Positions 30,352-37,873 of a DNA stretch of 64,000 nucleotides are shown here, one piece after another. The DNA comes from Pelomonas sp965229315 (GTDB lineage Bacteria > Pseudomonadota > Gammaproteobacteria > Burkholderiales > Burkholderiaceae_C), in contig NZ_CBDDJA010000002.1 of NCBI RefSeq assembly GCF_965229315.1, forward strand, positions 3,782,001 to 3,846,000. Direction: 5' to 3'. The notes beneath the pieces were generated by a model, which was not told the DNA's origin, made no database searches, and saw nothing but the letters and a program-made list of their open reading frames with translations. The number at the start of each line of letters is the position of its first letter. The stretch's first letter is position 1. A program made the translations under genes and the position numbers.

Positions 30352-33012
30352 TCAGCCGGCCAGCGCTTCGACCGCGACGGCGCGCTGGCCGCCGCCGCCT
30401 TCGCGATACCAGGCCTCGAAGGCGGCCGGCGCCATCGGGCGGGCGAAGAGATAGCCCTGCGCGACGTCGTAGCCCTGACGGGTCAGCACGGCGCGCTGCG
30501 CTTCGGTCTCGATGCCCTCGGCGACCACCGTCAGGCCCAACGCCGCGCCGATCTGCACGACCGAGCGGCTGAGCGCCTGCGCGCGGCGGTCGACTTCCAG
30601 GTCGTTGGTGAAGCTGCGGTCCAGCTTCAGCTCGGTGATGGGCAGGCGCCGCAGGTAGCTCAGCGAGGAATAGCCCGTGCCGAAGTCGTCCATCGAGAAG
30701 CGGATGCCGCGCTCGTGCAGCAGCGTGATGGACGCGGCGACGGCCGGGTGGTCGTTCATCAGCACGCCCTCGGTGATCTCCAGGATCAGGTCGGCCGGGC
30801 CCAGCGCATGGCGGGCCAGCGTGGCTTCGATGACGTCGGGCATGTTGAGGTCATGGAAGTTGGTGGCCGACAGGTTGACCGACACCGACGGCACCGCCAT
30901 GCCGGCGGCGCGCCACTGCGCCAGTTGCCGGCACGCGCAGTCGAGCGCCCAGCGGCTGAGCTCGCGGATCAGGCCGCAATCCTCGGCCAGCGGCACGAAG
31001 CGCGCGGGCGACACGTGGCCCAGCTGCGGATGGTGCCAGCGAGCCAGCGCCTCGACGCCGTGCAGCGCGCCCGTCTTCAGCGACACCTGCGGCTGGAAGG
31101 CCATGGTGAGCTCGTCGCGCGCCAGCGACTCGCGCAGCGCGTCTTCGAGCGCCAGGCGTTCCTGCGCCTGCACGTTGAGGTCGTGGCTGAAGAAGGCGAA
31201 GCGGCCGCGCAGCTCGCTCTTGGCCTGGTACATGGCCATGTCGGCGCGTTGCAGCAGCGTTGCGATGTCCACGCCGTCGTGCGGGAACATCGCGATGCCC
31301 ATGCTGGCGGAGGACTGCACCCGCGTGCCACCCAGCTCGAACGGCACGGCCAGCTGGGCCTGCAGCCGCTCCACGAGGTCGGTGGCATGCCGGGCATCGC
31401 AGTCCGGCAGCACCAGCACGAATTCATCGCCGGACAGGCGGCCCGCGATGTCGCTCTGGCGGCGCGTGCGGACGATGCGCTCCGAGACCTGGCGCAGCAG
31501 CTCGTCACCGGCGGCATGGCCGAGCGAGTCGTTGACGTGCTTGAAGCGGTCCAGGTCGATGAACACCACGGCCACCGGCGCCTGGCTGCGCCGGGCGGCA
31601 GCGAGCGCCTGGTCGGCGTTGGCGAGCAGCAGGCTGCGGTTGGGCAGCTTGGTCAGCGCGTCGTAGAAGGCCAGCTCACGGATCTGCTGCTTGGCGCGTT
31701 CGCGCGTGAGGGCCAGCGAACACAGGTGCACCGCCGCCTCCAGCAGCTGCCGCTGGAAGGAGTCCACGACATGCCCCTCGCGGCAATGCAGCACCATGCC
31801 GCCGATGAGCCGGCCCTCGGCGTCGCGCACCGGCAGGCCGATCACGCCGTCGTAGCCGAGACGGCGCAGGTCCGCGCGCAGCGGGCGCTCCGGCTCGGCG
31901 CTGAAGGTGAAGCGCGCCAGCGCATCGGGCGCCGCGTCGCCGGCCTCGGCGTGGGCGTCAGGCTCGGGCCAGCGGATCTTGCCGCTGTGGTGGCGCAAGG
32001 CCTGCGCGGGCAGGCGCGGCGCCACCAGCAGGTGCAGCGTGCCGTCGGGCGCCGCCTCGATGACGGCGCTGGCCAGGTCGGGCAGCATGCGGTCCACCTC
32101 CGCGCAGATGGTGGTCAGCACGTTCAGCAGCGGCTCTTCCTGGACGATGGCTTCGAGCACCGTGCGGTGCAGCACCTCATGGACCTTGGACTGCGTGATG
32201 TCCGTGATGACCGTGACGGTGTTGATCAACTGCCCGTTCTCGAACACGGGGCTGGTCGCCACGCTGCACCAGTAGCGCTCCTGCCCGCGGCCGCGCAGCA
32301 CCTCCTCCCAGCGGATGTCGCGCCCGGCCTGCAGTTCCTGGCGCAGGCCCTGGGTGCGCGCCGCGCCCAGGTGAGGCGCCAGCATGTCCATGGCCCGCAC
32401 GCCGGCCAGCTCGCCGCCGGTCCAGCGGAACTTGCGCTCGAACCCGGCATTGACGAACACCGTGTGCCAGCGCGCATCGGTGATGAACACCGCGTTGTCG
32501 GTGGCGTCCGCCACCAGCGACAGCCGCTTGACGCTCTGCCGGGCCAGCAGCTCACGCTGCACGCGCTCGGTGACGTCGCTGGCGATCTTGAGGATGCGTG
32601 CGACCCGGTCGTCCACGTAGACGGGCGCATAGGTGGCTTCGAGCCAGCACACGCTGCCGTCATGGCGCCGCCGCATGCACAGGTCGGTGTAGGCCTCGCC
32701 GGCGCGCAGGCGCTGCCAGAAGCGGTCGTAAGCCGGCGAGTCGACGAAGGCCGCATCGCAGAACCGCCGGTGGTGGGCGCCGAGCGCGTCGCTGCGCGCG
32801 TAGCCCAGCGTCGCCAGGAACTGGTGGTTGGCCGACAGCAGGATGCCGTCGAGCGAGAACTGGGCGATGGCCTTGGTGCTGTCCAGCGAGGCGACGAGGG
32901 CGCGCAGGCTCGACAGGTCGCCGCCGGCGTCATCGCCCACGAAAAGCGGCAGGAGGAAGGCGCTGTCGGACTCGGTCGGGTGCGAGAACTCACCGGGGGC
33001 ATGCAGGGACAT
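30352..33012 (-). CDS. PAS-PAS-GAF-GGDEF-EAL c-di-GMP signalling protein
   Basis: 886 residues from the ATG at 33012; upstream in-frame starts at 33057 and 33072 exist and no ribosome site decides. Two PAS domains (about 35-155, with FSLDGILLSANHQFLATLGY; and 160-280, with VFITDARWHTVFVNAGFERKF) precede a GAF domain (285-440), GGDEF (450-620) and EAL (630-870). The cyclase site reads SGDEF in GRLSGDEFVLVL, a common variant, and the phosphodiesterase motifs EAL (VEALARW) and DDFGTGYSS are intact. The layout resembles DosP-type oxygen sensors. It probably degrades c-di-GMP. It converges on the TonB receptor gene. Confidence 0.9.
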   Translation of the reverse strand: MSLHAPGEFSHPTESDSAFLLPLFVGDDAGGDLSSLRALVASLDSTKAIAQFSLDGILLSANHQFLATLGYARSDALGAHHRRFCDAAFVDSPAYDRFWQRLRAGEAYTDLCMRRRHDGSVCWLEATYAPVYVDDRVARILKIASDVTERVQRELLARQSVKRLSLVADATDNAVFITDARWHTVFVNAGFERKFRWTGGELAGVRAMDMLAPHLGAARTQGLRQELQAGRDIRWEEVLRGRGQERYWCSVATSPVFENGQLINTVTVITDITQSKVHEVLHRTVLEAIVQEEPLLNVLTTICAEVDRMLPDLASAVIEAAPDGTLHLLVAPRLPAQALRHHSGKIRWPEPDAHAEAGDAAPDALARFTFSAEPERPLRADLRRLGYDGVIGLPVRDAEGRLIGGMVLHCREGHVVDSFQRQLLEAAVHLCSLALTRERAKQQIRELAFYDALTKLPNRSLLLANADQALAAARRSQAPVAVVFIDLDRFKHVNDSLGHAAGDELLRQVSERIVRTRRQSDIAGRLSGDEFVLVLPDCDARHATDLVERLQAQLAVPFELGGTRVQSSASMGIAMFPHDGVDIATLLQRADMAMYQAKSELRGRFAFFSHDLNVQAQERLALEDALRESLARDELTMAFQPQVSLKTGALHGVEALARWHHPQLGHVSPARFVPLAEDCGLIRELSRWALDCACRQLAQWRAAGMAVPSVSVNLSATNFHDLNMPDVIEATLARHALGPADLILEITEGVLMNDHPAVAASITLLHERGIRFSMDDFGTGYSSLSYLRRLPITELKLDRSFTNDLEVDRRAQALSRSVVQIGAALGLTVVAEGIETEAQRAVLTRQGYDVAQGYLFARPMAPAAFEAWYREGGGGQRAVAVEALAG

Positions 33013-33228
33013 GCCGGAATTATTCAAGGTTGCGCCGTTTCTCACCTGTCCGCTCATATGTGAAAACGCCAACTGTCAATAAGCTCACACCCTTGGACGC
33101 GACAGCCCGCGCCGCAGGCCAATCACCCACCGCCATTGCCTGATTTCCCGGGGGCATGGATGCAACATCTCCCGCTTGCGCGTGCAGCCTTGGTCTGCTT
33201 GCACCGTGGCCGCCGCACTCAGCGGCTG
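33013..33228. other. Non-coding stretch upstream of the PAS-GGDEF-EAL gene
   Basis: With the remnant at 33229-33330, this makes a 340-base gap with no intact gene. It includes an AT-richer segment around 33055-33090, which could hold the promoter for the c-di-GMP gene. I see no hairpin with a T-run and no RNA gene here. Confidence 0.5.
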
Positions 33229-33330
33229 TCAGGCCTCCCACGCGTGGCAGCCCGCTTCGAGGTGGCGCCCGTCGGGGCCGATGACGAACGCAGCGCGGTT
33301 GCCGAGACCGAACTTGACGGGTCGAACATG
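33229..33330 (-). pseudogene. C-terminal remnant of a VOC (glyoxalase-like) gene
   Basis: The minus-strand frame ending at TGA 33229-33231 reads RPVKFGLGNRAAFVIGPDGR then HLEAGCHAWEA. This resembles the last strand and tail of VOC proteins, in which a G-DPDGH-IEAVCH pattern holds the final metal ligand Glu. There is no start codon or upstream part of the domain, and the frame runs into the MocR gene's end. It therefore looks like the surviving 3' end of a decayed gene. About 34 codons are recognisable. Confidence 0.45.
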
Positions 33331-33352
33331 AAGTCTCCCGGCACGGCAGGCG

Positions 33353-34816
33353 TCAGCCCGTGGGTAGCCGCTGTGCGCTGGCCCGTGCCAGCGCCGCGCG
33401 CGTGCTGCTGGCCGCGCTCAGCTGCTCATGCAGGAACTGCGCGAGCCGCGGCTGCTGGCTGAAGGCGGCGTTGAAGCGGATGTGCGGGTCGGGCGCGCCG
33501 TCCGCCGCGAAGGTGGCGCCGCGCACCAGCAGGATGCCGCGGCGGAACGCCTCCTTGACGACGCCGTCCACATCGACGCCCGCCGGCAGCGCGCCCCACA
33601 GGAACAGCCCGCCTTCGCCGGGATGCTCCAGCAGCACGCCCGCCTCGCGCAGCTGCCGCGCGGCCGCCACGCGTGCCGCGCCCAGGCGCTGCTGCAGGCG
33701 GTCCAGGTGCTTGCGCCAGCGCCCGGCCGACAGCACCTCCAGCAGCACGAACTCGTTGAGCGCAGCGGTCGTCAGCACCGCGAGGATCTTCTCGCGCAGC
33801 AGCGCCTTGATGAGCGCCGGCTCGGCGGCCATGTAGCCCAGGCGCAGCGCGGGGCTCATGGCCTTGCAGAAGCTGGAGTAGTAGATGACGCCGTCCAGGC
33901 CCGACAGCTGCGCGAGCCGGGTCGCCGAGCCGGCGGTGCCGGGATGGAAGTGCCCCTGCACGTCGTCCTCGGCGATCAGCACGCCGTGGCGCTGCGCCAG
34001 CACCAGCACGCGGTGCAGGTTGGCGGCCGAGCTGCCCCAGCCGGTCGGGTTGTGCAGCACGCTCTGCATGAACAGCAGCCGCGGCCGGTGCCGCGTGCAG
34101 GCGGCGTCGAGCGCGTCGAGGTCGATGCCGTCGGGCCGGCGCGGCACGGGCACGATGTTGACGCCGGCCTGGCGCAAGCGGTCGAACAGCAGGAAGTAGC
34201 CCGGCGTCTCCACCGCCACCGCGTCACCGGGGCGCAGCAGCGCGCGGCAGATCAGGTCGATGGCCTGCGTGCCGCCGTAGGTCGTCAGCACGCGGCTGGC
34301 GTCGACCGCGATGCCCTGGCCGCGCAGCATCATGGCCAGGCGCTCGCGCAAGGCCGGCAACCCCTGCGGCGGGCAGCGCGTGGCCATGCCGGCGGTGGCG
34401 CGCGCCAGGCCGCGCTGCACGGCGGCGGCGGGCACGGCGTCTTCCAGCCAGGTGGCCGGCAGCGCCCCGCTGCTGGCCAGCAGCACGCCGGCACGCGGGT
34501 CGTTGGCCTGCTGGGCCAGCCAGACGGCCTCCTGCTCCTCGCCGGCCTCCACGCGCACCGCATCGGGCATCGCCTCGGCCGGGCCGTCGGCAATGAAGAA
34601 GCCCGCCGTGCCGCGCGACTCGACGAGGCCCGCGGCCACCAGCCGGTCGTAGGCCGTGACGACGGTGTTGGGGCTGACGCCGAGTTGCAGCGCCAGTTGG
34701 CGGATGGAGGTCAGCCGCGCGCCGGACGGCAGCTGCGCGCTGGCCATCAGCGCGCGCAGGCGCTGCTCGATCTGGTCGGCCAGCGGCGCGGGCGAGTCGC
34801 GGTCGAGTGAAAACAT
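33353..34816 (-). CDS. MocR/PdxR-type GntR regulator with aminotransferase domain
   Basis: 487 residues from the ATG at 34816. An N-terminal GntR winged helix (about 10-75: PLADQIEQRLRALMASAQLP, then VSPNTVVTAYDRLVAAGLVE) is joined to a fold-type I aminotransferase domain from about 115. The pyridoxal phosphate Lys is in YYSSFCKAMSPALRLGY, and the Asp-x-Tyr region is replaced by LIAEDDVQGHF. MocR proteins bind PLP or its adducts to control nearby metabolic or transport genes. The start overlaps the LysE-family gene's stop (TGATG), so it is made together with an amino acid exporter, its likely target. Confidence 0.9.
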   Translation of the reverse strand: MFSLDRDSPAPLADQIEQRLRALMASAQLPSGARLTSIRQLALQLGVSPNTVVTAYDRLVAAGLVESRGTAGFFIADGPAEAMPDAVRVEAGEEQEAVWLAQQANDPRAGVLLASSGALPATWLEDAVPAAAVQRGLARATAGMATRCPPQGLPALRERLAMMLRGQGIAVDASRVLTTYGGTQAIDLICRALLRPGDAVAVETPGYFLLFDRLRQAGVNIVPVPRRPDGIDLDALDAACTRHRPRLLFMQSVLHNPTGWGSSAANLHRVLVLAQRHGVLIAEDDVQGHFHPGTAGSATRLAQLSGLDGVIYYSSFCKAMSPALRLGYMAAEPALIKALLREKILAVLTTAALNEFVLLEVLSAGRWRKHLDRLQQRLGAARVAAARQLREAGVLLEHPGEGGLFLWGALPAGVDVDGVVKEAFRRGILLVRGATFAADGAPDPHIRFNAAFSQQPRLAQFLHEQLSAASSTRAALARASAQRLPTG

Positions 34817-35400
34817 CAGCGCATCAACATCAAAGCCAGCACGGCCAGGGAGGCGGCCATGATGGCATTGAACACCCGCCGCCGCGTGGCGCTGGACAGG
34901 AAGCGGCCGATCCACGCGCCGAACAGCGCCCACATCGAGATGCACGGGAAGCCGACGGCTGCGCCGATGAGACTGACCCGCAGCGCGCCCTCCACCACGC
35001 CCAAGCCCGTGGGCATGAACACCGACGCGATGGTGATGGCCTTGACCCAGCTCTTGGGGTTCACGGCCTGGAACAGCGCGGCCTCCGCGAAGCCGACCTG
35101 CTCCGGCGGCCGGCCCTGCGCGGCCGGGCTGCCGGCCAGCCGCCATGCCAGCACCAGCATGTAGACCGTGCCGGCCAGCTTGAGCGCGGTGTGCAGCGCC
35201 GGCCAGGCGGTGAACAGCGCGCCCAGGCCCAGGCAGGTCACCCAGGTCTGCACCGCGCCGCCGACGTTGATGCCCAGGATGGCCGGCAGCGTGCGCCGGT
35301 AGCCGTGGTGGGCGCCGCTGGCCACCAGCATCATGTTGTTGGGCCCGGGTGTGCCGGACATCAGCGCGCAGTAGCTCAGCAGGGGCAGCAGTTCGTTCAT
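34816..35400 (-). CDS. LysE/RhtB-family amino acid exporter
   Basis: 194 residues with about six hydrophobic segments. The family signature SGTPGPNNMMLVASGAHHGY is near residues 15-35, and AVNPKSWVKAITIASVFMP near residue 110 is the other common motif. Members export lysine, homoserine, threonine, cysteine or related compounds. It is the first gene of a two-gene operon with a MocR regulator, joined by a one-base TGATG overlap. The cargo is unknown; MocR partners suggest an amino acid or amine able to react with PLP. Confidence 0.88.
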   Translation of the reverse strand: MNELLPLLSYCALMSGTPGPNNMMLVASGAHHGYRRTLPAILGINVGGAVQTWVTCLGLGALFTAWPALHTALKLAGTVYMLVLAWRLAGSPAAQGRPPEQVGFAEAALFQAVNPKSWVKAITIASVFMPTGLGVVEGALRVSLIGAAVGFPCISMWALFGAWIGRFLSSATRRRVFNAIMAASLAVLALMLMR

Positions 35401-35434
35401 GCGCCCATTGCAACGGCGGACGGCGGCGGCGTGA

Positions 35435-35794
35435 AGCCACAGCCGCGCGCGCACCGAAGCGTGCTGTATCAGTGCAGGGGCCCACACAGCCTGCGCGCCC
35501 GGACTCCCGAGTCTGGCGGCGGTCTCCGGTCAATTCATCCGGCGCGACGGCGTCGACCGGCTGTTCACGGTCTCATCGGCAGGTCTTTACTCCGTCGGTT
35601 CCGGCGCATACGTGGCGTTCAACTCCTACGGCACCGGGCCGACGATCAACGACCTGGAACCGACCCGCGTGGGCCTGGCCTTCATGGTCGGCACCAACCC
35701 GTTTGCCAGCACCGCTGACCGGGCCGATCTGATCCTGGCTTCATCCGTCGCGGGTTACCGCTTCGGCGCACAGCCCGCCGACAGCGGCGGCTGA
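35435..35794 (+). pseudogene. Orphan coding-like fragment of unknown family, no convincing start
   Basis: The frame opens after a TGA at 35432 and runs to the TGA at 35792. Its distal 85 codons have strongly biased third positions and read like protein (SSAGLYSVGSGAYVAFNSYG, later RVGLAFMVGTNPFAS and a tail GYRFGAQPADSGG). The only plausible starts are a GTG at 35612 and an ATG at 35683, neither with a ribosome site. I do not recognise the family. It may be the 3' remnant of a gene or a very small gene. The rest of 35401-35816 shows nothing else; the area is AT-richer than its neighbours, which can mean foreign origin. Confidence 0.4.
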
Positions 35795-35816
35795 CACGAC
35801 CTGACCGGCAGCGCCG

Positions 35817-37142
35817 TCAGGCCTGAGCCGACGGCTGAGCCCAGGCCAGTTCCGCACGCAGCCCGCCCAGCGGCGAGCCGGCGAGCCTGACGCCCGCGCC
35901 CTGCTGCCGCGCCGCCGCCTGCACGATGGCCAGGCCCAGACCGCTGCCCTCGGCGCCACCGCCTTCGCCGCGCTGGAAGCGGCCGAACACGCGCTCACGC
36001 TGCGCTGGCGGGATGCCCGGCCCGTCGTCATCCACGCGCAGCAGCGGCGCGCCGAACGCGTCCCGCAGCGCCTGCACCTGCACCTGCCGGGCGCCGTACT
36101 TCACCGCGTTGTCGACGAGGTTGCGCACGGCGCTGCGCAGCGCCTGCGGGTCGCCCGCCAGCGGCACGGGCTCGGGTGCCGTCAGCGCGAGCGAGACGCC
36201 GGCCTTGTCGGCCAGCGGCTGCACGTCGGCCAGGGCCTGGCGGGCGATCTCGACCAGGTCCAGCGCGACACGCGTGGTCGACGCCCCCGGCTCGGCGCGG
36301 GCCAGCGCCAGCAATTGCTCGACGAGGTGCACCGCGCGGTCGATGCCAGCGCGCAGGCGCTCGATGGCGGCATGCTGCTGCGCGCCCGGCGCCGAGTCGC
36401 GCAGCAGGCCCAGCTGCAGCTTCAACGCGGTCAGCGGCGTGCGCAGTTCGTGCGCGGCGTCGGCGACGAAATGGCGCTGCGCATCGAAGGCGGTGGCCAG
36501 CCGCGCGAGCAGGCCGTTGAAGGCGTCCACCAGCGGCGCCACCTCGCCGGGCAGGCCGGTGGTGGGCAGCGCGTCCAGCGCATTCGCACCGCGGTCCTGG
36601 GCGGCCTGCGCGGCACGCGCCAGGGGCACCAGCGACAGGCCGATCAGCCACCACACCGCCGCGGCCACCAGCGGCAGCGCCAGCCCCACCGGCGCGATGC
36701 TGCGCAGCGCGGCCAGCGCCGCCAGCCGCTGGCGCACGGCGAGCGGCTGGGCCACCTGCACCACGCGCTGCGGCGTGGCGGCGCTGAAGACGCGCCAGTC
36801 CTGCCCGCCCAGGCGCAGGTCCGAAAAGCCCAGCACGGCGCGCGCCGGCAGCGGCTCGGTCATGCCCTGCGGCCGGCTGGAGTAGATCTCCAGGCCTTGC
36901 ACGGACCAGATCTGCACGAGGTAGTCCAGGCTGGGGTCGGCCAGCGCGTTGGCCTCGTCGCGGGCGATGCGGCCCTGGTCGCGCAGCGACAGTGCCGTCT
37001 GGCGCAACTGGTAGTCGAACAACGCATCGGCCTCGGCACGCACGCTGACGTAGGTGGCGCCGCCCACGGCCAGCGCCGTCACGGCACCGAGCGCGGCGAG
37101 CAGCACGAACAGCCGGCCGCGCAGCGTGTGCAGCAGCTTCAC
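35817..37142 (-). CDS. Sensor histidine kinase (QseC/TctE-like)
   Basis: 441 residues. A helix at about 11-32 and another at 150-172 flank a periplasmic domain of about 115 residues. The phosphoacceptor is in HFVADAAHELRTPLTALKL near residue 232, and the ATP-binding boxes are NLVDNAVKYG, DDDGPGIP, RFQRGEGG and GSGLGLAIV. The N-terminus KLLHTLRGRLFVLL and the short periplasmic part fit the QseC/TctE/PmrB group. Its start overlaps the response regulator gene by four bases (ATGA), so the two form a two-component system. The signal is unknown; metal, citrate-like anions and quorum signals are known for relatives. Confidence 0.9.
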   Translation of the reverse strand: MKLLHTLRGRLFVLLAALGAVTALAVGGATYVSVRAEADALFDYQLRQTALSLRDQGRIARDEANALADPSLDYLVQIWSVQGLEIYSSRPQGMTEPLPARAVLGFSDLRLGGQDWRVFSAATPQRVVQVAQPLAVRQRLAALAALRSIAPVGLALPLVAAAVWWLIGLSLVPLARAAQAAQDRGANALDALPTTGLPGEVAPLVDAFNGLLARLATAFDAQRHFVADAAHELRTPLTALKLQLGLLRDSAPGAQQHAAIERLRAGIDRAVHLVEQLLALARAEPGASTTRVALDLVEIARQALADVQPLADKAGVSLALTAPEPVPLAGDPQALRSAVRNLVDNAVKYGARQVQVQALRDAFGAPLLRVDDDGPGIPPAQRERVFGRFQRGEGGGAEGSGLGLAIVQAAARQQGAGVRLAGSPLGGLRAELAWAQPSAQA

Positions 37143-37816
37143 GGCGCGCCGCCCTTTTCCGGTCCTGCGTAGTACCCGACACCGCGCACCGTGTGCAGCA
37201 GGTCCGCGCCCAGCTTCTTGCGCAGCTGGTGCATGTAGACGCTGATCGCGTTGCTTTCCAGCTCCTCGCCCCAGCCGTAGAGCCGGTCTTCGAGCTGGGC
37301 GCGCGACACGATGGCGCCGGGCCGCTCCAGCAGCGCCTGCAGCAGCGCGAACTCGCGCGCCGACAGCAGCACGGGCCGGCCGGCGCGCGTGACCTCGCGC
37401 GTGGCCGGGTCCAGCCGCAGGTCGGCCACCTGCAGCCCCGTGTCCGCCCGCCCGCCCTGGCGGCGCGTGATGGCGCGCAGCCGCGCCAGCAGCTCGTCCA
37501 GCTCGAAGGGCTTGACGAGGTAGTCGTCTGCACCGGCATCCAGGCCCGCGACCTTGTCGGGCAGCGCGTCGCGCGCGGTCAGCACGATGACCGGCGTCGC
37601 GTCGCCGCGGGCACGCAGGCTCTTGAGAACGTCGAGGCCGCTGCGTCGGGGCAGGCCCAGGTCCAGCAGCACGGCATCGAAACGCTCGCCGCTGGCGAGC
37701 ACCACATCGGCGGCGTCGCCGTCGCGCACCCAGTCGGCCGCGAAGCCCTGGCGGCGCAGCGCCTCGCGCAGGCTCTCACCGATCATGGCGTCGTCTTCAA
37801 CGAGCAGCAGGCGCAT
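37139..37816 (-). CDS. OmpR-family response regulator (QseB/TctD-like)
   Basis: 225 residues. Receiver residues 1-115: LLVEDDAMIGESLREAL, acceptor Asp in AVLLDLGLPRRSG, Thr in VIVLTARD and Lys in DYLVKPFELDELLARL. The winged helix output follows (about 130-220: TRAGRPVLLSAREFALLQAL; SRAQLEDRLYGWGEELESNAI; VYMHQLRKKLG, ending VRGVGYYAGPEKGGAP). The SNAISVYMHQLRKKLG sequence is typical of QseB/TctD/PmrA regulators. It is the first gene of the pair with the kinase. Confidence 0.92.
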   Translation of the reverse strand: MRLLLVEDDAMIGESLREALRRQGFAADWVRDGDAADVVLASGERFDAVLLDLGLPRRSGLDVLKSLRARGDATPVIVLTARDALPDKVAGLDAGADDYLVKPFELDELLARLRAITRRQGGRADTGLQVADLRLDPATREVTRAGRPVLLSAREFALLQALLERPGAIVSRAQLEDRLYGWGEELESNAISVYMHQLRKKLGADLLHTVRGVGYYAGPEKGGAP

Positions 37817-37873
37817 CGGATGTCGTCAGGGGCATGGCGCCCCGATTCTGGCAGCGCGCGGGCGCGCGTCGGG

